Of a DNA stretch of 7,045 bases, positions 1-5,363 are shown piece by piece (position 1 is the first letter of the stretch; every line of letters starts with the position of its first letter). Under the pieces are notes generated by a model that was not told the origin of the DNA, did not search any database, and saw only the letters and a program-made list of their open reading frames with translations. Source of the stretch: Planctomycetota bacterium (GTDB lineage: Bacteria; Planctomycetota; Phycisphaerae; UBA1845); assembly GCA_022563615.1 (NCBI GenBank), contig JADFMZ010000167.1, positions 1 through 7,045 on the forward strand. Direction: 5' to 3'. The translations under genes and the position numbers were made by a program.

Positions 1-1088
1 TAGGCCTCGATCAGGCCGTTGGTAAAGGCGCCGAGGAAATTCGCCATGGCCCATCCGCACACGACGCCCAGCGCGCCGCCCAACAGGCTGATGGTGCTGG
101 CCTCGGCGAGGAACTGCTTGAGGATGTCGAAGCGCCGAGCGCCCACGGCGATGCGCACGCCGATCTCCCGCGTCCGCTCGGTCACCGAAACGAGCATAAT
201 GTTCATAATGCCGATGGCGCCCACGACGATGGAAATTCCCGCGATGCTGTAGAGCACGACGGCGAAGATTTGGGCCGTCTCCGCGAATTGCTGCTTGATC
301 TGTTCCTGAGTAAATATCTGAAAGTCGTCCGGCTCGCCGGGTTTGATCCGGTGCGATCCCCGCAGCGTTTTTTTCACGCCCTCAATGCAGGAGGCCAGGC
401 GCTCCGTGTCGGCGCATTGGGCCACTAACATGGTCAAGTATCGTTGTCCAAACATTCGGGCCATGGCTTTGGACAGTGGAAGCAGAACCTGGTCGTCCAC
501 CTTGATGAATCCCAAGGCGCCCGCCTCTTCCATCACGCCCACAACGATGAAGCTCTTGCCGTTGATCTTGACCGTCTTGCCGACGGCGGGCATGGCGCCG
601 AACAGGTCGTCCGCAACACCGAACCCAAGCACGCAGACCATGCTCCGCCCGCGAACGTCCTCCCGAGTCAGGAACCGGCCGCTTTCGACCTGGTAGTTGT
701 TGATGGTCGCGTAGGACTCGGTCGTGCCTAGGATCGACACGAAGGTGTTCTTCGCAAAGTACTTGATCTGCCCGGGGCTGCCACACTGCGGCGCGGTCGC
801 TACGATGAGGCCGACATTTTGCTGTTCGATCAACGTAGCGTCTTCCGGCACCAGCGAGAAACTAGCGGTACGGCGATGCCTTTGGCTGGTCCCATTGAAC
901 ACCAGCACCTGATCGGCGCCGAGAGATTCGAACTTTTCGAGAATGTCCTTTTGCGCCCCTTCGAGGATCGACACGGCGGAGACCACCGCCCCCACGCCGA
1001 TGATGACACCCAGCGTGGCCAACAGGGAGCGCAAGAGGTTTTGTTGAAGACCTCGCAAGGCAGTCAGAAGTATCCGCAAGTGAAACAT
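1..1088 (-). CDS. MacB-type ABC transporter permease (FtsX/MacB_PCD fold), C-terminus cut by window edge
   Basis: Inner-membrane permease of a MacB-like efflux or export system, encoded separately from its ATPase. The 362 visible residues start MFHLRILLTALRGLQ. Transmembrane helix 1 lies at about 22-44 (LLATLGVIIGVGAVVSAVS), preceded by the usual basic amphipathic stretch. A large periplasmic domain follows at about 45-272. Helix 2 (about 273-300) is followed by the family hallmark loop ERTREIGVRIAVGARR (304-319), and helix 3 lies at about 332-357. Helix 4, probably around 40 residues, lies beyond base 1. The ATG at 1088-1086 is the first start in this frame; upstream codons are open but contain no ATG, GTG or TTG. 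GGA at 1099-1097 is a weak ribosome-binding site. The start overlaps the stop of the small ORF at 1088-1192 (TGATG), which suggests coupling. MacB-like relatives export macrolides, peptides or lipoproteins; the substrate cannot be inferred here. Confidence 0.93.
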   Translation of the reverse strand, partial: MFHLRILLTALRGLQQNLLRSLLATLGVIIGVGAVVSAVSILEGAQKDILEKFESLGADQVLVFNGTSQRHRRTASFSLVPEDATLIEQQNVGLIVATAPQCGSPGQIKYFAKNTFVSILGTTESYATINNYQVESGRFLTREDVRGRSMVCVLGFGVADDLFGAMPAVGKTVKINGKSFIVVGVMEEAGALGFIKVDDQVLLPLSKAMARMFGQRYLTMLVAQCADTERLASCIEGVKKTLRGSHRIKPGEPDDFQIFTQEQIKQQFAETAQIFAVVLYSIAGISIVVGAIGIMNIMLVSVTERTREIGVRIAVGARRFDILKQFLAEASTISLLGGALGVVCGWAMANFLGAFTNGLIEA

Positions 1089-1192
1089 CAGATCATTCCG
1101 GTAATGGACAACGATAAAGATGCCAAAGAGTGAAAGAAGACGACTCCACCAATGACGCCCTTCAGCCCTATTGTCTCGAAAGCTTTTCTCAT
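1088..1192 (-). CDS. Possible coupled 34-residue hydrophobic small protein
   Basis: This small ORF fills the 100-base gap between the ATPase and permease genes. Its ATG (1192-1190) overlaps the ATPase stop as ATGA, and its TGA (1090-1088) shares one base with the permease ATG. The predicted product begins MRKAFETIGLKGVIGGVVFF and ends SLSITGMI. It has a short charged N-terminus and an otherwise hydrophobic, serine-rich body that could form one membrane helix. I recognise no family. It may be a real small subunit of the transporter, a coupling leader peptide whose translation delivers ribosomes to the permease, or a chance ORF. The precise overlap at both ends is the main argument for translation. 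No independent ribosome-binding site is obvious. Confidence 0.35.
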   Translation of the reverse strand: MRKAFETIGLKGVIGGVVFFHSLASLSLSITGMI

Positions 1193-1998
1193 TCGCTCTT
1201 CGCTTCTCGTCTTTCCGGCCCGCCAACGGCGCCGGCAATCCGAGGGTTCTTTCGGCTGGCGGCCTTTTGCAGGAACGCCTTGCGATATCCCTCATGGGCG
1301 TCGGCAATGATCTTCTGTCGATGATCGTCATCCACGGCGGTGTCCTCGATGATGAGGCCGTCTCGCATTTGAATCATCCGATCGGCTTGAGCCGCGATAT
1401 CCATCTCGTGCGACACCAGCACTATGGTCATCCCCTCCGCGTGCAGTTCGTGGAAGGTGTTCATGATCTGCTCGCCGGTGCGCGTATCGAGATTGCCGGT
1501 CGGCTCATCCGCCAGGAGCAGACTGGGGCTGTTCACAATGGCCCGCGCAATCGCGACCCGCTGGCACTCCCCGCCGGACATCTCACTGGGTTTGTGTTTG
1601 GCCCGGTGCAAGAGCCCGACCCGCTCCAGTGCATCGCGGGCCTGCTTTTTGGCGAACGGCCGGCGCGTATACACCAAGGGGACGATCACGTTGTCCAAGG
1701 CCGAGGTCCGGTTGATCAGGTTGAAGGTTTGGAAAACAAACCCGATGTGCCGATTGCGGATTTCCGCAAGCTGTTTTTCCTTCATGCCGCTGACGGTTTG
1801 CCCGCGAAACTCGAGCGTGCCGGACGTCGGCCGATCGAGGCAGCCGATGATGTGCATCAGCGTACTCTTCCCGCTGCCCGAGGCGCCGATGATGCTGACG
1901 AACTCGCCGGCTGCAATGTGCAGATCCACGCCGGCCAGGGCGTTCACCACGGAGTCGCCCATGAGGTATTTCTTGCACAGTTGAACGGCTCGGATCAT
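1189..1998 (-). CDS. ABC transporter ATP-binding protein, MacB/LolD type
   Basis: Cytoplasmic ATPase that should energise the neighbouring permease. All nucleotide-binding elements are present in the 269-residue product: Walker A GASGSGKST (38-46), Q-loop Gln90 in FVFQTFNL, signature MSGGECQR (140-147), Walker B LLLADEP with Asp164 and Glu165, D-loop NLD (169-171) and H-loop His197 in LVSHE. The order and the start MIRAVQLCKKY match MacB/LolD-class ATPases, which usually end near residue 225-235. This one carries about 35 extra, mostly basic residues (from about 235, with AASRKNPRIAG and PERREAKSE). The ATG at 1998-1996 fits the family N-terminus, but no clear Shine-Dalgarno sequence precedes it. 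The stop overlaps the small ORF start. A 143-base gap separates it from the adaptor gene upstream. The three genes together resemble a macA-macB system split into separate ATPase and permease genes. Confidence 0.95.
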   Translation of the reverse strand: MIRAVQLCKKYLMGDSVVNALAGVDLHIAAGEFVSIIGASGSGKSTLMHIIGCLDRPTSGTLEFRGQTVSGMKEKQLAEIRNRHIGFVFQTFNLINRTSALDNVIVPLVYTRRPFAKKQARDALERVGLLHRAKHKPSEMSGGECQRVAIARAIVNSPSLLLADEPTGNLDTRTGEQIMNTFHELHAEGMTIVLVSHEMDIAAQADRMIQMRDGLIIEDTAVDDDHRQKIIADAHEGYRKAFLQKAASRKNPRIAGAVGGPERREAKSE

Positions 1999-2047
1999 CC
2001 GGTGGGTCGATCGTTGTGGAGATTAAGAGCTTCTAACAAAACCGATC

Positions 2048-2072
2048 CGCAGGCATTTTGAAAAGGCCTGCG
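2048..2072 (-). other. Intercistronic hairpin between adaptor and ATPase genes
   Basis: CGCAGGC (2048-2054) and GCCTGCG (2066-2072) form a perfect 7-bp stem. Inside it TTT and AAA (2056-2058, 2062-2064) can extend the helix past one mismatch. Read on the minus strand it is followed, after about six bases, by TTTTGTT. It could be a weak or partial terminator, or an mRNA-processing structure that sets the ratio of adaptor to ATPase and permease. The T-tract is displaced and interrupted, so strong intrinsic termination is unlikely. The rest of the 143-base gap (1999-2141) shows nothing else convincing. Confidence 0.35.
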
Positions 2073-2141
2073 CGAACGTCGGACTGTCGTTGGCGCTTCG
2101 AAACACGTTTTGCTGGACGGTCCAAGGCGATGGACGCAGCG

Positions 2142-3515
2142 CTACCTTCGGCGCTTCTTTTTTCGTTCCTTGTCCCGGTCGCGTTGCAGCGGAAGCTTTA
2201 CGTAGACGACATCTCCTTGGCCCAGCCCATCTTTCACGTGGGAGTAATTGCCGTCGCTTAACCCGAACTTGCAGGAGACGAATTCGACGGTTTTTTCCTC
2301 CGACGTCGGCCCCGCCTTCGGAACAAAAACGCCGAGTTCGCCGTCCGAACCGGGCCGGATCGCCTCATTCGGGCAGAGCACCACGTTCTCCAGATGTTCC
2401 GAGGTGAACCGCACGTCGGCCCGCATCCCGGGCAGCAACCGGCTTCGATTCTCGCTGGTAATGATGACATCGGTAAGATAGGTCACCACGCCGCTGAGGC
2501 TTTTGGGCTCCGGATAGATTCGCTCGATGATGCCGGTGAACTCTTCGTCGCGAAACGACTCGACCGTGATGATGGGCGGAAAGTCGCTCATAGCCGCAGC
2601 CTGGCGCCAATCGTCGGGCATTTGATCGGCCTGCGCGTGCCCCGGCCTGGCCCACGCAGGGGACAACTCGAGCACTCGTCCGATGTCGGCTTCGTCCACC
2701 TCCGCCCGAACTACCAGCTTGTCCATATCGACCACCACCACCAGAACCGTGCCGCCGGTCAGAGTGGTCCTACCGCCTTGAATCACATTTCCAACCTGAA
2801 CACGAACGTCGGACACGATTCCCGGAATGGGCGCCATGATGTTCGTCTTGCTCAGACGCTTCTCGGCATCGCCGAGCACGGTCTTGGCGGTTTCATACGC
2901 AGCTTCCGCTTGCTTCAGGGCCTGCTCGAACCGAGGGACGGCGATCTCGGCTGTTTCCAGATTCGCCTCGGCGGCGCCCAATTGAGCCTTGCTGCTGCCG
3001 TAGTTCGTCTCGCGCTGCAGCATCTCCTCGTCATTTCGTTGGTGTTCCGGAAGTTCAGCCAGCTTCTTCATACGGAACTTGGCCATTCGGACCCGCTCAG
3101 CCAGTTCATCAACGCGGGATTGGGCGGCTCGAAGGTCGGCGGTTCGCGCCTGTCGGAGCCGAAGCCGCGCGTCTTCAAGTCTCGCACCGGCAATGTCCAG
3201 ATCGAGCCCGGCCCGATCCACGTTGCGTTGCTCATCGTCGCGCTGCAGCCGGATCAACAGATCACCCGCCTCAACGCGATCGCCCGCCTGCTTGGCGATC
3301 TCGATCACCTCGCCGCTGGCCTCCGCTTTGATCTCCACGCGGCGAGCCGGCCTGACCTCGCCCGTGGCGTTGATCGGCAGGGTCAGGTCGCCGCGCTGAA
3401 TGATCGCCGTCTTGCCCTCAAGCATGCTGAGAGGCATTCGCAGCTTGCTGGACAGAGCCACATAGCCGGCCACCAAAGCCACGATTGACAAGATTGTAAT
3501 GATGACGTTCTTCAT
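2142..3515 (-). CDS. Periplasmic adaptor (membrane fusion) protein, HlyD/MacA/RND type
   Basis: Adaptor that should link the inner-membrane ABC transporter to an outer-membrane channel. From the ATG at 3515 the product has 457 residues. An N-terminal membrane anchor or signal covers about 3-21 (VIITILSIVALVAGYVA). The first lipoyl half-motif is about 55-91 (IKAEASGEV, GDRVEAGDLLIRL). A long alpha-helical hairpin rich in Ala, Glu, Arg and Leu covers about 95-222. The second lipoyl half covers about 223-262 (IMAPIPGIVSDVRVQVGNVI), followed by beta-barrel and membrane-proximal regions (LLPGMRADVRF at 360-370). Two oddities are a polar insertion at about 286-314 within the barrel region and a strongly basic tail KERKKKRRR. 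An in-frame ATG at 3584 would add 23 charged residues before the anchor and is less likely. A weak promoter-like pair, TTGGAG (3630-3625) and TAAGAT (3608-3603) with 16-base spacing, lies upstream but is poor support alone. Confidence 0.93.
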   Translation of the reverse strand: MKNVIITILSIVALVAGYVALSSKLRMPLSMLEGKTAIIQRGDLTLPINATGEVRPARRVEIKAEASGEVIEIAKQAGDRVEAGDLLIRLQRDDEQRNVDRAGLDLDIAGARLEDARLRLRQARTADLRAAQSRVDELAERVRMAKFRMKKLAELPEHQRNDEEMLQRETNYGSSKAQLGAAEANLETAEIAVPRFEQALKQAEAAYETAKTVLGDAEKRLSKTNIMAPIPGIVSDVRVQVGNVIQGGRTTLTGGTVLVVVVDMDKLVVRAEVDEADIGRVLELSPAWARPGHAQADQMPDDWRQAAAMSDFPPIITVESFRDEEFTGIIERIYPEPKSLSGVVTYLTDVIITSENRSRLLPGMRADVRFTSEHLENVVLCPNEAIRPGSDGELGVFVPKAGPTSEEKTVEFVSCKFGLSDGNYSHVKDGLGQGDVVYVKLPLQRDRDKERKKKRRR

Positions 3516-3628
3516 AGTGCTCGAGTCGGGGATCGGCCCGTCCGGTAGACGCGGTTCATTCCCATCAACTTCGCGGTGAACCATACCCGACGCATAAACT
3601 GGATCTTAAAGACCACGAGTTGAACTCC

Positions 3629-3669
3629 AAAAGCCCGCGCGTTGTAACCCGTGGGCGACAGCCCGCTGG
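3629..3669. repeat. GC-rich palindromic segment downstream of ald
   Basis: Three alternating GC-rich arms lie in the 197-base gap between the ald stop and the adaptor start. They are GCCCGCG (3633-3639), CGTGGGC (3650-3656) and GCCCGC (3661-3666). The middle arm can pair with either neighbour. Pairing with the left arm gives a 7-bp stem with one G-T wobble and a 10-base loop; read on the minus strand that stem has one mismatch and is followed by TTTT (3632-3629), as in an intrinsic terminator for ald. Pairing with the right arm gives a tight hairpin at 3648-3669 with loop GACA. It may be an ald terminator, a dispersed palindromic repeat or both. Confidence 0.4.
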
Positions 3670-3712
3670 CAAACCCGGCGTCTGTGGCGAAACGTAATGT
3701 CGAAAATCCATG

Positions 3713-4828
3713 TCACACCAGAACGGACGCAGGTTGATAATCCAAACCGAAGGATTCCGCCACAGCCCGGTTGGTAACCCGCCCGCGTTCGATATTAATT
3801 CCGCCCGCAAGACCCGGATCCTCGCGACAGGCTTTTTCGTAGCCCTTGTCAGCCAGTTTGACCACATAAGGCAATGTGGCGTTGGTCAGCGCGAAGGTGG
3901 ACGTCCGTCCGACAGCCCCGGGCATGTTGGTTACGCCGTAGTGGACGACGTGATCCACGATGTAGGTCGGGTCCTCGTGCGTCGTGGGATGGATCGTCTC
4001 GCAGCAACCGCCCTGGTCCACGCCGACGTCGACGATGACCGAGCCCGGTTGCATCGTCGCCAGCGCCTCTCGCGGGATCAGGATGGGACAGCGCGCCCCC
4101 CCGGGGATCAATACCGCACCGATGACCAGGTCCGCCATCGGCAGGTATTTCTGAAGCGCCAGCCGGCTGCTGAACACGGTATGCACATTGGCCGGCATCA
4201 CGTCATCGAGATAGCGCAACCGGTCAACGTTCACATCCATGACAATAACGCTCGCCTCCAGGCCGGCTGCCACCTTTGCGGCATTGGTCCCGACCACGCC
4301 GCCGCCGAGGATAAGCACTTGGGCCGGCTCCACGCCCGGCACGCCGCCGAGCAGGATTCCCCGACCCATCATCGGGCGCTCCAGGTATTTGGCCCCCTCT
4401 TGAATGCTCATCTTCCCCGCCACCTCGCTCATGGGCGTCAGCAGCGGAAGCCGGCCTTGGCGGTCCGTAATGGTTTCATACGCGATGGCCACCGATCCGC
4501 TCTGGATCACGCCTTCGGTCACTTCGCGGTCAGCCGCGAAGTGGAAGTACGAAAACATGACCTGCCCCTCGCGCATCATCGCCCGTTCCGGGGCCATGGG
4601 TTCCTTGACCTTCACGATCATGTCGGCCTTGGCGAAGACCTCACCTGGAGTATCCACGATGGTCGCACCGACGGCTGCGTATTCATCGTTGGTCAGGCCA
4701 GAGCCGACGCCGGCGCCCGCTTCCATGATTACGGTATGCTTGTGATCCACTAGTTCATCCACGCCCGCCGGCGTCATGCTGACGCGGTATTCGTGGGTCT
4801 TGCTCTCTTTCGGTACACCGATAATCAC
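3713..4828 (-). CDS. ald: Alanine dehydrogenase
   Basis: NAD-dependent L-alanine dehydrogenase, which interconverts L-alanine with pyruvate and ammonia in the cytoplasm. From the GTG at 4828 the product has 371 residues, the usual family length, and starts (M)IIGVPKE like characterised enzymes. Catalytic and substrate residues known from the Mycobacterium tuberculosis enzyme are at matching positions: Arg15, Lys75 and His96, with Asp271 in VDVGVDQGGC corresponding to Asp270. The nucleotide-binding glycine motif is LGGGVVG (174-180), and VTNMPGAVGRTST (299-311) is the conserved C-terminal signature. A longer reading from an ATG at 4906 would add 26 residues with no family counterpart and would begin inside the predicted transcribed leader. 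AAGAGAAAG lies nine bases upstream of the GTG. The gene has its own promoter candidate (4915-4943) and appears monocistronic. The pathway is alanine catabolism or ammonia assimilation; the direction used in vivo cannot be read from the sequence. Confidence 0.97.
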   Translation of the reverse strand: MIIGVPKESKTHEYRVSMTPAGVDELVDHKHTVIMEAGAGVGSGLTNDEYAAVGATIVDTPGEVFAKADMIVKVKEPMAPERAMMREGQVMFSYFHFAADREVTEGVIQSGSVAIAYETITDRQGRLPLLTPMSEVAGKMSIQEGAKYLERPMMGRGILLGGVPGVEPAQVLILGGGVVGTNAAKVAAGLEASVIVMDVNVDRLRYLDDVMPANVHTVFSSRLALQKYLPMADLVIGAVLIPGGARCPILIPREALATMQPGSVIVDVGVDQGGCCETIHPTTHEDPTYIVDHVVHYGVTNMPGAVGRTSTFALTNATLPYVVKLADKGYEKACREDPGLAGGINIERGRVTNRAVAESFGLDYQPASVLV

Positions 4829-4837
4829 AACGGTTAG

Positions 4838-4846
4838 CTTTCTCTT
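4838..4846 (-). promoter_or_regulatory. Ribosome-binding site supporting the GTG start of ald
   Basis: The purine run AAGAGAAAG ends nine bases before GTG 4828-4826. It is an imperfect Shine-Dalgarno match, but together with family length it favours the GTG start over the ATG at 4906. Confidence 0.45.
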
Positions 4847-4914
4847 ATGCGATTCCCGCTGGTTGGGACGGCCAACGTCAGACAGCCGAAACTTCCAACC
4901 CGACAAGCGAACTC

Positions 4915-4943
4915 ACTATATCGACCCGAGCACGCCCTTGCAA
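4915..4943 (-). promoter_or_regulatory. Sigma70-like promoter for ald
   Basis: Read on the minus strand, TTGCAA (4943-4938) and TATAGT (4920-4915) are separated by exactly 17 bases. The -10 element matches consensus at five of six positions and the -35 at four of six. It would start transcription near 4908 and leave a leader of about 80 bases before the GTG at 4828. No operator was identified. Confidence 0.55.
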
Positions 4944-5058
4944 TCGACGGGTCGGGCCTCGCCTTGGGATGAAGAGGAGATCGGTCAGTAATTTGTAAAG
5001 AGATGTCCGCACGGCCCAACAGCCCCGTGACCTGCGATCGACGCTTCGGCCCCCTGTT

Positions 5059-5115
5059 GCCACAGGCATGGTGTACCCCGCATCGCTTTGCGGGTGTACC
5101 ACTGCTCTTGAGCAG
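5059..5115 (+). repeat. Palindromic repeat, direct copy 1
   Basis: It begins GCCACAGGCATG and contains two tandem hairpins. Hairpin 1 pairs GTACCCCGCA (5073-5082) with TGCGGG (5089-5094) and GTAC (5096-5099), with T5095 bulged and a six-base loop. Hairpin 2 pairs CTGCTC (5102-5107) with GAGCAG (5110-5115) around TT. The second copy starts 67 bases later and agrees at 52 of the first 57 positions. The high similarity and double-hairpin design suggest a dispersed palindromic element rather than a coding sequence. Confidence 0.75.
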
Positions 5116-5125
5116 CCCCCTTTTC

Positions 5126-5184
5126 GCCACAGGCATGATGTGCCCCGCATCGATTTGTGGGTGTGCCACTGCTCTTGAGCAGTG
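5126..5184 (+). repeat. Palindromic repeat, direct copy 2
   Basis: Second copy of the element at 5059-5115. Hairpin 1 pairs 5140-5149 with 5156-5166 (T5162 bulged). Hairpin 2 is a perfect 8-bp stem, CACTGCTC (5167-5174) with GAGCAGTG (5177-5184), two bp longer than in copy 1. The three stem differences from copy 1 (5142, 5158, 5165) all produce G-U pairs in plus-strand RNA; the other two differences lie outside stems (5138, 5153). GTGCA (5182-5186) can alternatively pair with TGCAC (5192-5196). Confidence 0.75.
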
Positions 5185-5210
5185 CAAAAGCTGCACGAAC
5201 TTCTCGAAAA

Positions 5211-5249
5211 CCTCCATGGGCACTGCTTGAAAGCAGTGGCACACGGAGG
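5211..5249 (-). repeat. Palindromic repeat, partial inverted copy
   Basis: CACTGCTT (5221-5228) and AAGCAGTG (5231-5238) form a perfect 8-bp stem with a two-base loop. It is enclosed by an outer stem CCTCC (5211-5215) with GGAGG (5245-5249) across an internal loop. Read on the minus strand the core is GTGTGCCACTGCT...AGCAGTGC. This matches hairpin 2 of direct copy 2 and its flank, with only the central four bases exchanged (TTCA for CTTG). It therefore looks like the same element in opposite orientation, without the GCCACAGGCATG head. Confidence 0.6.
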
Positions 5250-5363
5250 CATGGCGCTGCCCATCCCCCACAATTTGAGGCGTGATGGTGCTTCAAGGGT
5301 TCCTCGCCACAGGCAGGACGCGTCACACCGATTCGTTTCTATCCAGCCCCGACCGCGCTTACA

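Larger units (their letters stand above)
4829..5363. other. Divergent intergenic region between ald and uvrC: leader, promoter and repeats
   Basis: This 535-base stretch contains no gene I can support. Bases 4829-4914 hold the predicted ald leader. In it, GGTTGG on the minus strand (4900-4895) and GTTGG (4876-4872) can each pair with CCAACC (4866-4861), giving two mutually exclusive hairpins. Bases 4915-4943 hold the ald promoter candidate. Bases 4944-5058 show only a long-range inverted repeat, CAACAG (5017-5022) with CTGTTG (5054-5059). Bases 5059-5249 hold the palindromic repeats listed separately. A further fragment of the repeat head, TCGCCACAGGCA, recurs at 5304-5315. I found no convincing promoter or Shine-Dalgarno sequence for uvrC in the last 50 bases. 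Confidence 0.7.

Noticed and set aside
1606..1630. Cysteine in the ATPase signature (MSGGECQR) as an aberrant motif.
   Set aside because: The cysteine falls at a position that varies among MacB/LolD ATPases, and the SGG core and following QRVAIAR are intact, so there is no sign of lost activity.
1171..3488. Long plus-strand open frames opposite the ATPase and adaptor genes (1171-2061 and 2394-3488).
   Set aside because: They are antisense shadows of clearly recognisable minus-strand genes. Their translations are rich in His, Arg and Gly, lack family motifs, and arise from the low stop frequency of GC-rich DNA.
3516..3584. Adaptor start at the ATG at 3584.
   Set aside because: It would put 23 charged, proline-rich residues before the membrane anchor. 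The ATG at 3515 gives a standard signal-anchor N-terminus.
3617..3627. Palindrome GAGTT-G-AACTC between weak promoter-like hexamers upstream of the adaptor, as an operator.
   Set aside because: Five-base arms are expected by chance in a window of this size, the promoter match is poor, and no regulator gene is adjacent.
3710..4753. Plus-strand open frame of 347 codons across ald.
   Set aside because: It lies antisense to a fully conserved alanine dehydrogenase, and its His- and Arg-rich translation has no recognisable domain.
4829..4906. A longer ald product starting at the ATG at 4906.
   Set aside because: It would add 26 residues absent from alanine dehydrogenases. It would begin right next to the predicted transcription start, and the GTG at 4828 gives the exact family N-terminus and length.
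5059..5320. A CRISPR array.
   Set aside because: There are only two clean direct copies of about 57 bases with a gap of about 10 bases. There are no spacers of constant size, and no cas genes are nearby.
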